31,476 bases of DNA from JBAYHN01 sp041666125 (GTDB lineage Bacteria > Patescibacteriota > Gracilibacteria > UBA1369 > UM-FILTER-53-11), in NCBI GenBank assembly GCA_041666125.1, contig JBAYHN010000006.1:1-31476 (forward strand), written 5' to 3'. Below are positions 22,479 through 30,537 of this stretch, one piece after another. The stretch's first letter is position 1. The number at the start of each line of letters is the position of its first letter. Position numbers and translations under genes: made by a program. The notes under the pieces are model-generated. The model had not been told where the DNA came from, made no database searches, and saw nothing but the letters and a program-made list of their open reading frames with translations.

Positions 22479-23264
22479 TTAAAGGCATTTTCTCGAGGCA
22501 ATAACGTCGTGCACCCTCAAAATACTTGCCCCGTTTTTGACCGCCACCATGTTGGCAATTAAAGATGGAATGAGCCTTTGACTTAACGCTCCAGGCAAAA
22601 ATGATTTACGCGAAGTGCCGATTAAAATTTCGCAGCCAAGTTTTTTAAATTCAGAAAGTCTGCGTAATATCTCAAAACTATATTCCGGAATTGCGCTTAT
22701 AAAAGCCCCCATTCCTGGGTCAATAATTATATTTTCTTTTTTAATGCCGGCATCGCGAGCATATTTAATTTGTTCTTCTAAAAATTCCATGACGGTTTTT
22801 ACTACGTCTTTATATTTTTTCTCAAGTCGAGTTGTGCGCGCAGTTGAATCTTTTGAATACATCAAAATAATTGGCACATTGAGTTCTGCTGCAGCCCCAG
22901 CCATTTTTGGGTCGCCACGAAAAGCTGTTACATCGTTAATAATTGAGGCTCCTGCCTTAACCGCCTGCCTCGCAACCTCCGACTTATAAGTATCTATGGA
23001 AATTAAAACTTTATGTTTTTTACAAATTGGCGCGATCTTTTTTATTACCGGAATAACTCTTTTTAATTCTTCCTCTTCCGACACAAAAACACTATTTGGA
23101 CCGCTCGATTCTCCGCCAACATCAATAATATCTGCGCCTTCCTTTATAATTTCCTTGGCCCGAGAAATGGCTTTATTTAGCGAAAAATAAACACCGCCGT
23201 CCGAAAAAGAATCCGGCGTGATATTTAAAATTCCCATAATTTCAACTTTCCTTTCGCTGTTCAT
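22479..23264 (-). CDS. folP: Dihydropteroate synthase (divergent active-site loops)
   Basis: Joins 6-hydroxymethyl-dihydropterin pyrophosphate with p-aminobenzoate. 261 residues, TIM barrel. Conserved: MGILNITPDSFSDGG, ADIIDVGGES, ISIDTYKSEVARQAVKAGASIINDVTAF, IIDPGMG, ILIGTSRKSF and the C-terminal RVHDV. Departures: loop 2 reads GGESSGPN where DHPS enzymes have GGESTRPG, the LMH strand is LMY, and the GFGK(T/S) after DPG is replaced (GAFISA). The gene lies 14 bases after pabC, whose pathway supplies its co-substrate, and the identification as FolP is strongly supported by context. Whether the changed loops alter substrate or sulfonamide response cannot be told from sequence. Confidence 0.9.
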   Translation of the reverse strand: MNSERKVEIMGILNITPDSFSDGGVYFSLNKAISRAKEIIKEGADIIDVGGESSGPNSVFVSEEEELKRVIPVIKKIAPICKKHKVLISIDTYKSEVARQAVKAGASIINDVTAFRGDPKMAGAAAELNVPIILMYSKDSTARTTRLEKKYKDVVKTVMEFLEEQIKYARDAGIKKENIIIDPGMGAFISAIPEYSFEILRRLSEFKKLGCEILIGTSRKSFLPGALSQRLIPSLIANMVAVKNGASILRVHDVIASRKCL

Positions 23265-23278
23265 TTCTTAGCGCTAAA

Positions 23279-24079
23279 TTAGAATTTCTTAATTCGTTTT
23301 TCAAATTCCTGCATTAAATGTTTTGTGATCGGACCGGGTTTGCCGGTGCCGATTTTTTCGCCATCTATTTTAACGACCGGGATAATTCCTTTCGGTGAAT
23401 TCGTTAAAAAACATTCGTCTGCGTTGAAAATTTCGCGGCGGGTAATATCGCGTTGTTTGAGCCTAAAAAGCTTCCGTGAAAGCTTTAAAAGTAGGCTGCG
23501 AGTTGTGCCAAGTAAAACTCCAAGGCGCGGAGTAATAATGCGCTTTTTCTTTACAATAAAAACATTGGTCCAAGTCCCTTCGGTTATGCAACCTTTGCGA
23601 TTAATTAAAAGTGCTTCGAACGCCTTCTTTTTCATCATTTCCATGCGCGCAACAATTAGCGGCTGCATGCTGGTGGTTTTCATTTGAGGAAAAGGACGCT
23701 CTAAAGGAAAAGTAATTGCGCTGACGCCATTTTTGTAGACTGAGTCCGGGATTTTTTCCAGCGGCTGCACCCAAATAAAAAGCGTAGGAGAAATTACTCC
23801 TGGAGTTATCATCACGCGAACACGCGACCTATCAAAATCATTCTTTTTTGCCGTGTCCTCAATGGCTTTTGCAAGGTGTTTGCGAGACCAAACGAGCTTC
23901 CATCCACGCATTTTTGCCGATTCAAAAAGCCTATCCAAGTGTTCTTCCATCTGCCAAATCTTTTTATTATATGTGCGCAGAGTTTCAAAAATTCCATCAC
24001 CATACAAAAAACCAGCATCAAAAACAGGAATTTTTGCCTCGCGCGCTTTTATGAATTTTCCATTTAAATAGACGTACAT
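23279..24079 (-). CDS. pabC: 4-amino-4-deoxychorismate lyase (class IV aminotransferase fold)
   Basis: PLP enzyme that releases p-aminobenzoate and pyruvate from aminodeoxychorismate. 266 residues. Fold-type IV marks: VYLNGKF, FDAGFLYGDGIFETLRTYN, the Schiff-base Lys134 in PQMKTTSM, Glu167 in ITEGTWTNVFIV, GVLLGTTRSLLL and ECFLTNSPKGIIPV. Branched-chain and D-amino-acid aminotransferases share these, but the position between pabB and folP makes PabC the best reading. Twelve bases separate it from pabB. No Shine-Dalgarno. Confidence 0.88.
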   Translation of the reverse strand: MYVYLNGKFIKAREAKIPVFDAGFLYGDGIFETLRTYNKKIWQMEEHLDRLFESAKMRGWKLVWSRKHLAKAIEDTAKKNDFDRSRVRVMITPGVISPTLFIWVQPLEKIPDSVYKNGVSAITFPLERPFPQMKTTSMQPLIVARMEMMKKKAFEALLINRKGCITEGTWTNVFIVKKKRIITPRLGVLLGTTRSLLLKLSRKLFRLKQRDITRREIFNADECFLTNSPKGIIPVVKIDGEKIGTGKPGPITKHLMQEFEKRIKKF

Positions 24080-24091
24080 GCTGGATGTATT

Positions 24092-25444
24092 TTACTCCAC
24101 TCGCCTACTTTCAGAAATGGCTCTTTGAAGAGCATTGGCCTTATGGGTGGTCTCTTCATATTCCTTTTTAGGATCAGAATCGACCACAATCCCGCCACCG
24201 GAATGAAAAAACAGGTTAGACTCCTCCCCGGGGAGGAATTTGGAGAAATTATCAAAATGTCGTGAAATCTTACAATTTTGCCTGTGTTTGGGTTTTGAGC
24301 CCTTTTCAAGAAAAAGAGTCCTGATCATAATATTAAAGTCGCAGCGGCCGGAAAGGTCGATGTAACCGGCAGAGCCGCAATAAACTCCGCGCTTAAAATC
24401 TTCCAACTCATCAATAATTTCCATAGTGCGTTTTTTTGGGCAGCCGGTAATTGAACCGCCGGGGAAAAGCGCGCGTAGCGCATCCAGCCAATCTTTTCCT
24501 TTCTCCAATTTTCCGCGAACGGTGGAGGAAGTGTGAATGACATGCGAATATTTTTCGACCGTGCGATGAGCGGTTACTTTTACGGAGCCAGGCACGCAAA
24601 TTTTGCCAAGGTCATTACGTTCCAAATCTACAATCATAGAAAGTTCCGCCCGCTCTTTGTCGCTGGCAAGAAGGCGCTTTATGTTTGCGCGATCTTGCGC
24701 GGCATTTTTGCCGCGCGGCACGGTGCCTTTTATTGGCCGCGTTTCTATTTCTCCGTTTTGCGAAATTTTAAAAAGCCTCTCCGGCGAATTCGAAATCACG
24801 GCAAATTGCGGAGTTTCCATAAAAAACTGGAACGGCGAAGGATTTATATTTGTGATTTTTTTATAAAGTTCAAACGCATCGCCCTTAAATGGCGCAGAAA
24901 ATCTTTGAGAAAAATTAACTTGATATGTATCTCCGGAAAAAAGATATTTTTTGATGGTTCGGAGTTTTGAAAAATATTGTTTGTATGTGAGATTTGAAGT
25001 CGGTGAGGGAATGGCACGCGTACTCCGAGCAGGACTCCCGCAAGCCGAGGGCGATAAAGTTTTGGCAGCAGAAAAGGCAAAAACCCTATCAACATAAACA
25101 AAATGCGCATCAGGGCAATCAATATCTTTTTTAACTTTCTGCTTAATCCCCTGCCACTTTGCCCCCAAATCATAACTTGCAAATCCCACAAAACCGCTTT
25201 TAAAAGGCGATGCATTTTTATCTAATTTTTCCCAAGAAGATTTTTTATTTTGCGATTTATTTTTCTTAATAAATTTACGCATAAATTCAAAAGCTTCCTC
25301 GCCTCGCGGAACTTTAACTTTTTTATTTACAACTCCAACAAAAGACCAGACCTCCGCCCCAAAACCACCCTCAAACAAAACGACCTCCTCTCCGGCTTTT
25401 CTTAACGACTCAAAAACATGATGTACAGAAATATTATTTTCCAA
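24092..25444 (-). CDS. pabB: Aminodeoxychorismate synthase component I
   Basis: Makes 4-amino-4-deoxychorismate from chorismate. 450 residues when started at the TTG at 25444. The C-terminal chorismate-binding domain has LTYKQYFSKLRTIKKYLFSGDTYQVNFSQRF, VISNSPERLF, RPIKGTVPRG with the Lys typical of PabB/TrpE, AELSMIVDLERNDLG, YSHVIHTSSTV, FPGGSITGCPKKRTMEII, CGSAGYIDLSGRCDFNIMIRT and FHSGGGIVVDSDPKKEYEET. The open frame extends to 25537 inside ndk without a sensible start. The TTG is preceded 6 bases upstream by GGGAG, the best Shine-Dalgarno of the window, and overlaps the ndk end by 11 bases. PabA, the glutaminase subunit, is not in the window. Confidence 0.9.
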   Translation of the reverse strand: MENNISVHHVFESLRKAGEEVVLFEGGFGAEVWSFVGVVNKKVKVPRGEEAFEFMRKFIKKNKSQNKKSSWEKLDKNASPFKSGFVGFASYDLGAKWQGIKQKVKKDIDCPDAHFVYVDRVFAFSAAKTLSPSACGSPARSTRAIPSPTSNLTYKQYFSKLRTIKKYLFSGDTYQVNFSQRFSAPFKGDAFELYKKITNINPSPFQFFMETPQFAVISNSPERLFKISQNGEIETRPIKGTVPRGKNAAQDRANIKRLLASDKERAELSMIVDLERNDLGKICVPGSVKVTAHRTVEKYSHVIHTSSTVRGKLEKGKDWLDALRALFPGGSITGCPKKRTMEIIDELEDFKRGVYCGSAGYIDLSGRCDFNIMIRTLFLEKGSKPKHRQNCKISRHFDNFSKFLPGEESNLFFHSGGGIVVDSDPKKEYEETTHKANALQRAISESRRVE

Positions 25445-25901
25445 GCTCGTCTCCCATGTAGACGTGCATGTATTCCGTCTTGTCGTATTCAAAAATTTCA
25501 TCTGGTTTAAAGAATCTCTTAACTTCTTTTTGCGCATTCTCGATGCTGTCTGAAGCGTGAATTACATTACACGCCACACTCATTGCCAAATCCCCACGAA
25601 TGGTACCAGGAGCTGCTGCGCGAGCCTTCGTAATACCTGCGAGCAAACGAACCGACTCAACGACATCAACGCCTTCCCAGCACATAGCAACCACCGGCGT
25701 GCTTCTCATAAACTTTTCAACACCGGGATAAAAAGGCTTATCTGCAATATGAGCATAGTGTTCACGCAAAACAGCCTCATCCAAACTCATCATTTTCATT
25801 CCGACAAGTTTAAGTCCTTTGCACTCAAATCTTTTAATAATTTCACCAACCAACCCTCTTTGCATTCCATCCGGTTTAACCAATACTAATGTTTTTTCCA
25901 T
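25434..25901 (-). CDS. ndk: Nucleoside diphosphate kinase
   Basis: Phosphorylates NDPs to NTPs through a phosphohistidine. 155 residues. Seen: KTLVLVKPDGMQRGLVGEII, HYAHIADKPFYPGVEKFM, GVDVVESVRLLAGITKA, PGTIRGDLAMSVACNVIHASDS with the active-site His115, and FFKPDEIFEY. The sequence AMSVACNVIHASDS replaces the usual G..xxRNxVHGSDS, a modest variation. Its 3' end overlaps the pabB start by 11 bases, so GTP/ATP supply and folate synthesis are transcribed together. The leader contains two inverted repeats. Confidence 0.95.
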   Translation of the reverse strand: MEKTLVLVKPDGMQRGLVGEIIKRFECKGLKLVGMKMMSLDEAVLREHYAHIADKPFYPGVEKFMRSTPVVAMCWEGVDVVESVRLLAGITKARAAAPGTIRGDLAMSVACNVIHASDSIENAQKEVKRFFKPDEIFEYDKTEYMHVYMGDELGK

Positions 25902-25914
25902 AAAATATTATTGT

Positions 25915-25960
25915 GGCCAATGGCCTGTTATGTGATTAATAAAAGAAAATAACCACATTG
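25915..25960 (-). promoter_or_regulatory. ndk: ndk upstream region: -10 box and two inverted repeats
   Basis: Within the 75-base gap after the M16 peptidase gene. On the minus strand a TATAAT-like hexamer lies a few bases upstream of this segment, with a weak TTGCAC 16 bases before it inside the peptidase gene. The leader then holds ATGTGGTTA/TAATCACAT arms (25950-25958 with 25930-25938, one G-T pair) and the short palindrome GGCC-ATT-GGCC (25915-25925). This is the longest leader among promoters found here and could carry regulation; function unknown. Confidence 0.35.
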
Positions 25961-25976
25961 ATTATATCCAAAAACC

Positions 25977-27242
25977 CTATAAGTGCAAAATATCTTCAAA
26001 TTCTTCTTTTTTATCGTAAGGACCTATAACTGCAAGCCTTAGATTTTCATCACGGAACAATTCTTCACTAACTCGTGAAAGATCCTCCTCGGTGACCGCA
26101 TCAATCTTTGCAATTATTTCTTCCGGGCTCTTTGATTCTTTATATAGAAGTTCGTGTTTGCCGATTAAATGGGCATATTCCTCAGAATCTTCCAGGCGGA
26201 GAATTAATTTTCCTTTCAAATATTCTTTGGCTTTAGTTAACTCGGCGTGCGGAATTTTTTCGCCACGAATTTTCTTATATTCTTCTACAGTTGCGGCAAT
26301 GGCTAATTTTATGCGCTTAACATCCACTCCGGCACGGGTCGAAAAAATTCCCGTATCCACATAATCATCCGTGGAAGTGTGAATGTAATAGGCCAAACCT
26401 TTAGCCTCGCGCACCGCCAAAAACATCCTAGAGCTCATGTTTCCACCAAGCACAACCGAAAGAACCTGCTCTGTGTAATGATCTTTGTGGGCTTCCTCAT
26501 AAGCGGTAAATCCAACAACCATGTGAGCCTGCTCAGTTTTTTTGCTGTGCAAAAAAACGCGACTTGTATCTTTATTATCAACCAGCGGTGCAAAACTGCG
26601 ATTCTTTTTTCCATTCCCTTCAAATTTAAAAAACTTCTCAACCATTTTGCATGCCTCGTCATGCTCAACATTTCCCACCACGCTTATCACCAAATTATCC
26701 GGTGTATAAAGCGAAGTCTTATAATCCACAAAATCCTTATTCTTAACCCTCAAAATCACATCTTTCTCACCAACTTGGTCCCAACCCATTGGCTGATCGC
26801 CATAAACAAGCCGTTCAAAATCCCAACCGACCTGATACATCGGCGTGTCCTGATACATATTATATTCCTCCAAAATCACACCTCTCTCTTTTTCTATTTC
26901 AGCTTCATCAAAACGCGAATGAATGAGCATATCCGACAAAACATCCATCGCGGTATCTTGATGTTGCGAAGCCGTCTTTACGAAATACCCAACATATTCC
27001 TTTCCTGTAAACGCATTAAAATCACCACCAATCGAATCCACAGCACTGGAAACTTCTTTGGCATTCTTATATTTTTTAGCTCCCTTAAAGAACATGTGTT
27101 CCAAAAAGTGCGAAATTCCATTTATTTCCTTTGTTTCATAGCGCGAACCGGCAGCCGTAAGTATCAAAACCGTCACCGATTTTGTGTTTTCCAGCTTTTT
27201 TGTAACTACGCGCAACCCATTTTTAAAAATTTCTTTTTGCAT
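25977..27242 (-). CDS. M16-family zinc metallopeptidase (PqqL/processing-peptidase-like)
   Basis: 421 residues, the single-chain M16B length. The inverted zinc motif HxxEH is seen as H45-F-L-E48-H49 in ISHFLEHMFFKG, with the third ligand Glu125/126 in ERGVILEEYNMYQD. N-terminal NGLRVVTKKLENTKSVTVLILTAAGSRYE and LVISVVGNVEHDEACKMVEKFF are typical, as is the second domain GGNMSSRMFLAVREAKGLAYYIHTSTD with the Arg/Tyr substrate motif. It is probably cytosolic, as no signal peptide is visible. It is transcribed divergently from the penicillin-binding protein gene. GAAGGG lies upstream of the ATG and may act as a weak Shine-Dalgarno. Confidence 0.93.
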   Translation of the reverse strand: MQKEIFKNGLRVVTKKLENTKSVTVLILTAAGSRYETKEINGISHFLEHMFFKGAKKYKNAKEVSSAVDSIGGDFNAFTGKEYVGYFVKTASQHQDTAMDVLSDMLIHSRFDEAEIEKERGVILEEYNMYQDTPMYQVGWDFERLVYGDQPMGWDQVGEKDVILRVKNKDFVDYKTSLYTPDNLVISVVGNVEHDEACKMVEKFFKFEGNGKKNRSFAPLVDNKDTSRVFLHSKKTEQAHMVVGFTAYEEAHKDHYTEQVLSVVLGGNMSSRMFLAVREAKGLAYYIHTSTDDYVDTGIFSTRAGVDVKRIKLAIAATVEEYKKIRGEKIPHAELTKAKEYLKGKLILRLEDSEEYAHLIGKHELLYKESKSPEEIIAKIDAVTEEDLSRVSEELFRDENLRLAVIGPYDKKEEFEDILHL

Positions 27243-27287
27243 GAGCCCTTCGTACCATAAGCACAGTCAAAACTCAAACAAATGAGG

Positions 27288-27293
27288 TATAAT
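27288..27293 (+). promoter_or_regulatory. -10 box of the penicillin-binding protein gene
   Basis: TATAAT on the plus strand, 11 bases before the ATG at 27305, in the divergent gap between the M16 peptidase and this gene. The -35 region is poor (AGTCAA at 17 bases). Confidence 0.55.
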
Positions 27294-27304
27294 AACCCAG
27301 CCTA

Positions 27305-29557
27305 ATGAGAGTACCCCGCTTAAAAATCAATCGTGTTTATTTTCTCCTCTTTGCAATGCTGATAGTTGGCGGTTGCATTGTATTAAAATTATTCCAGCTA
27401 CAAGTAATTAGGCATGGAGATTTTTTGGCAAAAGCCGAAGATGGACACCTTGGTTATAGCGAAGTAAGCGCGCGCCGCGGAGAAATTTTAATTGAAGACT
27501 ACCATTCAAGAGAAGTTTTTCGCTTAGCCACAAACACTTCTTTCCCATTAATGTTTGCTGATCCAACTCTTATAAAAGACCCTACTTATGTGGCCGACAA
27601 GCTTGCTCCACTTCTTTTCGATAAAAAAGTTGAAAATGAAAAAGATGCCAGAAGAATACGCGATTTAAAACGCAGATTACCCGATAATCCAACAAAAGAA
27701 GAACTTGCCGCCATCGCGCCAAAAAGCGAAGCGGACATGATTAAAGATTTCCGCACAAATCTTTTTGAAAAATTAAGCCAAAAAACGCGTTCGGAAATTC
27801 TATTATACAAAGCTCCAACCGAAGAAATGCTAAAGTTTTTTGATGGCACAAAATTGCCCGGCATAGAAGTAACCGCCGAAGAAATAATGGCTTATCCTGC
27901 ACAAATTGGCGATCGCGACTACACCGCAAAAATCCTTTCACCAATTATAGATATTCCTTATGAACGTTTGAGCGAACTTTTAATTGGCCGCAACCGATAT
28001 ATTGTTTTGCGCCAAGAAGTTCCGGCAGAGGCCGAGCAACAATTAAGAAAATTAATTGCTGATGATAAAAAAGACAAAAAGGATTTATTCACCGGACTGG
28101 CCTTTCAAGAAAAAAATTATCGCTATTATCCGGAAGGCAAATTGGCCGCACAAGTAATTGGTTTTACTTCCGGCACCGGAAGCGGACTTTATGGAATCGA
28201 ACAAAGTTTTGACTCCATTCTCCGTGGCAAAAAAGGAATTTTTAAAACACGTTTGGACGCCACCGGCCAACAAGTAATAGTGGGGAATGATTTAATTATC
28301 CAACCGGCAATTGATGGCTCAAGCGTCACATTAACCTTGGATCGCTCAATTCAAATGGAGGTAGAAAAATATCTTGCAAAAACGGTTCAAGACACAAAAT
28401 CCGACTCCGGCTTGGTAATAGTTATGGAACCTTCCACCGGAAGAATTGTTTCCATGGCACATTATCCAACTTTTGACCCCAATGAATATCCAAAAGCGCT
28501 CGAAACAGAGGACATTTCACTTTCTGCGGAAGAGCAAAATAATATTGTGACTTTAAAAAACAGCCAAGGCGAAGAAATAAATTATTTATATTTGGATGCG
28601 GCTTCTCATTACAGAATTCAAGTTTTTAAAGAAATCTTAGACACCGGGAAAGTTATCATTTCGAAATTCAAAAATATTCTTGGCTCAGGCGCATATCGCA
28701 ATCGTGCAGTAGCAGATACTTATGAGCCTGGTTCGGTTTTTAAAACAATCGCAATGGCCATTGCGCTTGACGATGGCGATGTTACGCCAAACACAACTTT
28801 TAATGATGTTGGCCCGCTTAAGGTTGATGAGTTCGAAATTCACAATGCGTTAAATACATATTTTGGGATTACAACCATGCGCGAAGTTTTGGAAAAATCG
28901 CTAAATACAGGCATGGCTTTTGTGGCTCGCAAAATGGGTCGCGAGCTTTTTTATCGCTATTTAAAGAAATTTGGATTTGGCGAAAAAACCGATATCGAAT
29001 TTGAAGGGGAGGCCGATGGAAAATTGCAAGAAGCCTCCACTTGGGCGGAAAGCGAACTTATAACTTATGCATTCGGACAAGGTATAGCCGTAAGTCCAAT
29101 CCAATTTATTACAGCCGTTGGCGCGCTGGCCAATAAGGGAATTTTAATGCATCCGCATATTGTAAAAAGCATTAAAGGGTCGGACGACAAAGTAACCATA
29201 GTCGAACCGGAACAACTTCACCGTGTAATCTCCGAAAAAACCGCTGCGACAATAACAGCCATGATGGTAAGTGTGGTGGAAAATGGTGGCGCAAACAAAG
29301 CAATGATTCCCGGATATAGAATTGCCGGAAAAACTGGAACTGCGCAGACTTATAAAAACGGCATACCGCTAACAGGTCCCGGAACAACGATTGCCTCATT
29401 CATAGGTTTTGCACCGGCAAATGATCCAAAGTTTATAGTTCTGACGATTGTAGACAGGCCACGCAGCTCTATATGGGCAGATTCGACGGCAACTCCCCTT
29501 TTCGCTCAGATAGCGCAATTCTTATTTAAGTATTACAATATCCCTCCGGACAAGTAG
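27305..29557 (+). CDS. Penicillin-binding protein 2 / FtsI-type transpeptidase (class B PBP)
   Basis: 750 residues, peptidoglycan cross-linking DD-transpeptidase anchored by one N-terminal helix (VYFLLFAMLIVGGCIVLKLF, about 11-30). ARRGEILIED marks the start of the PBP dimer domain. The catalytic motifs are complete: S477-x-x-K480 in EPGSVFKT, S532-L-N534, and K676-T-G in GKTGTAQT. GLYGIEQSFDSILRG, RLDATGQQV and MEPSTGRIVSMAHYPTFDPN are also typical. There is an extra segment of about 65 residues (roughly 398-463) between FDPN and RNRAVADTYEPGS, and the N-terminal module is long. Sequence does not clearly separate elongasome PBP2 from divisome FtsI. The only protein gene on the plus strand here. 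Confidence 0.93.
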   Translation: MRVPRLKINRVYFLLFAMLIVGGCIVLKLFQLQVIRHGDFLAKAEDGHLGYSEVSARRGEILIEDYHSREVFRLATNTSFPLMFADPTLIKDPTYVADKLAPLLFDKKVENEKDARRIRDLKRRLPDNPTKEELAAIAPKSEADMIKDFRTNLFEKLSQKTRSEILLYKAPTEEMLKFFDGTKLPGIEVTAEEIMAYPAQIGDRDYTAKILSPIIDIPYERLSELLIGRNRYIVLRQEVPAEAEQQLRKLIADDKKDKKDLFTGLAFQEKNYRYYPEGKLAAQVIGFTSGTGSGLYGIEQSFDSILRGKKGIFKTRLDATGQQVIVGNDLIIQPAIDGSSVTLTLDRSIQMEVEKYLAKTVQDTKSDSGLVIVMEPSTGRIVSMAHYPTFDPNEYPKALETEDISLSAEEQNNIVTLKNSQGEEINYLYLDAASHYRIQVFKEILDTGKVIISKFKNILGSGAYRNRAVADTYEPGSVFKTIAMAIALDDGDVTPNTTFNDVGPLKVDEFEIHNALNTYFGITTMREVLEKSLNTGMAFVARKMGRELFYRYLKKFGFGEKTDIEFEGEADGKLQEASTWAESELITYAFGQGIAVSPIQFITAVGALANKGILMHPHIVKSIKGSDDKVTIVEPEQLHRVISEKTAATITAMMVSVVENGGANKAMIPGYRIAGKTGTAQTYKNGIPLTGPGTTIASFIGFAPANDPKFIVLTIVDRPRSSIWADSTATPLFAQIAQFLFKYYNIPPDK

Positions 29558-29578
29558 AATAGATGTGACATCAAATAT

Positions 29579-29652
29579 AGGGGCGTAGTTAAGTGGTATA
29601 ACGTCCGCCTCCAAAGCGGAAATTGTGGGTTCGATTCCTACCGCCCCTGCCA
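29579..29652 (+). tRNA. tRNA-Trp, anticodon CCA
   Basis: Cloverleaf by eye: acceptor AGGGGCG/CGCCCCT; D stem GTTA/TAAC; anticodon stem TCCGC/GCGGA with loop CTCCAAA (anticodon CCA); T arm GTGGG-TTCGATT-CCTAC (one G-T pair); discriminator G; encoded CCA end. It follows the PBP gene by 21 bases; a TAGAAT at 29555-29560 may give it a separate promoter. The CCA anticodon reads only UGG, in line with UGA as stop. Confidence 0.95.
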
Positions 29653-29660
29653 AAACTTCA

Positions 29661-30527
29661 TCAATCCCCCAAATCCCAGGGAAAGATTATTAATGTATGA
29701 CCAGTAGGATAATCATCGGGCAGCAATGTTGTACTTTCTCCATTTGGCAAAATTATATCCAACGCCCCCAACTGCTCAAACTCTTCATAATCCAAAACAA
29801 GAGGCATATTTTCCAATTCCGATGCGGTCAGAGCTGCTCCTCTTTCCATAAGCAAAAATAATCCCATGATATTGTAATTAATCGGTGAAATTTCTCCACT
29901 TTCACGACGACGCGCCAATTCCAAAAATTTTTCCGTATCAGCAATTCTTGCGCGAATATAATTAATAACTTGATCCATTCCGGAAATGCGAGTGAACCCA
30001 CTTTCATTCTCGCAACTTGGCTCAACCACAAAAAATCGATCTGCCAGTGCAAGCGCCCGAGTGTAGTGAAAAACTTCCGCATTATCAGTCTCAAATTCCT
30101 CCTGTGAAGGCTTATATCCAGGCGGATAAATTTTCATTGGCCACTCTGCCGGAAGAAGACCAGAACTCGTCAAAATCAACGGCGTTTTGCCATAATTCTT
30201 CCTTACTTGAGGAAAATCTCCTCCTTCCATATACCTTTCTGCGATAAATAATATGCGACGCCTAAAACGCCTGGACAACATTTCGGTGGAAGTTAATGCC
30301 TTAAAATTAAATTGCCCACGCAAAGTATGTGCAAGGTCATAACCCTCAAATTCCGGCTGATTTAGATCGGAAACTATTACATCCGGACAAGAACTGCCAT
30401 CCGCCAATGCCTCCAGAGCCGCTTTGCCATTAAAAACCGCATGAACCCCAAAACCGGCATTGCGAAGCGCATCAACCTTTAGCCGACGGGTACTTTCGGT
30501 GTCTTCTACAAGAAGGATTTCACTCAT
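29661..30527 (-). CDS. Atypical receiver-domain protein with insertion and unknown C-terminal part
   Basis: 288 residues. The N-terminus is a receiver: EILLVEDTESTRR (Glu8, Asp9), Asp54 in VIVSDLNQPEFEGYDLA as phospho-acceptor. Between helix 3 and strand 4 there is an insertion of about 45 residues, after which strand 4 appears as TPLILTSSG (Thr120). A second insertion precedes strand 5 at RFFVVEPS, where the conserved Lys is Glu169. About 100 residues follow with no recognised domain (INYNIMGLFLLMERG, LVLDYEEFEQLGALDIILP). It may be a phosphorylation-independent or altered receiver. It stands alone, with its own promoter, between tRNA-Trp and the DUF5666-like gene. Confidence 0.75.
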   Translation of the reverse strand: MSEILLVEDTESTRRLKVDALRNAGFGVHAVFNGKAALEALADGSSCPDVIVSDLNQPEFEGYDLAHTLRGQFNFKALTSTEMLSRRFRRRILFIAERYMEGGDFPQVRKNYGKTPLILTSSGLLPAEWPMKIYPPGYKPSQEEFETDNAEVFHYTRALALADRFFVVEPSCENESGFTRISGMDQVINYIRARIADTEKFLELARRRESGEISPINYNIMGLFLLMERGAALTASELENMPLVLDYEEFEQLGALDIILPNGESTTLLPDDYPTGHTLIIFPWDLGD

Positions 30528-30537
30528 ATAGCGGCAA

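Noticed and set aside
26379..27260. Long plus-strand open frame of 293 codons opposite the M16 peptidase gene.
   Set aside because: It is antisense to a gene with complete catalytic motifs, has Cys/His/Ile-rich composition without domains, and no promoter or start signal.
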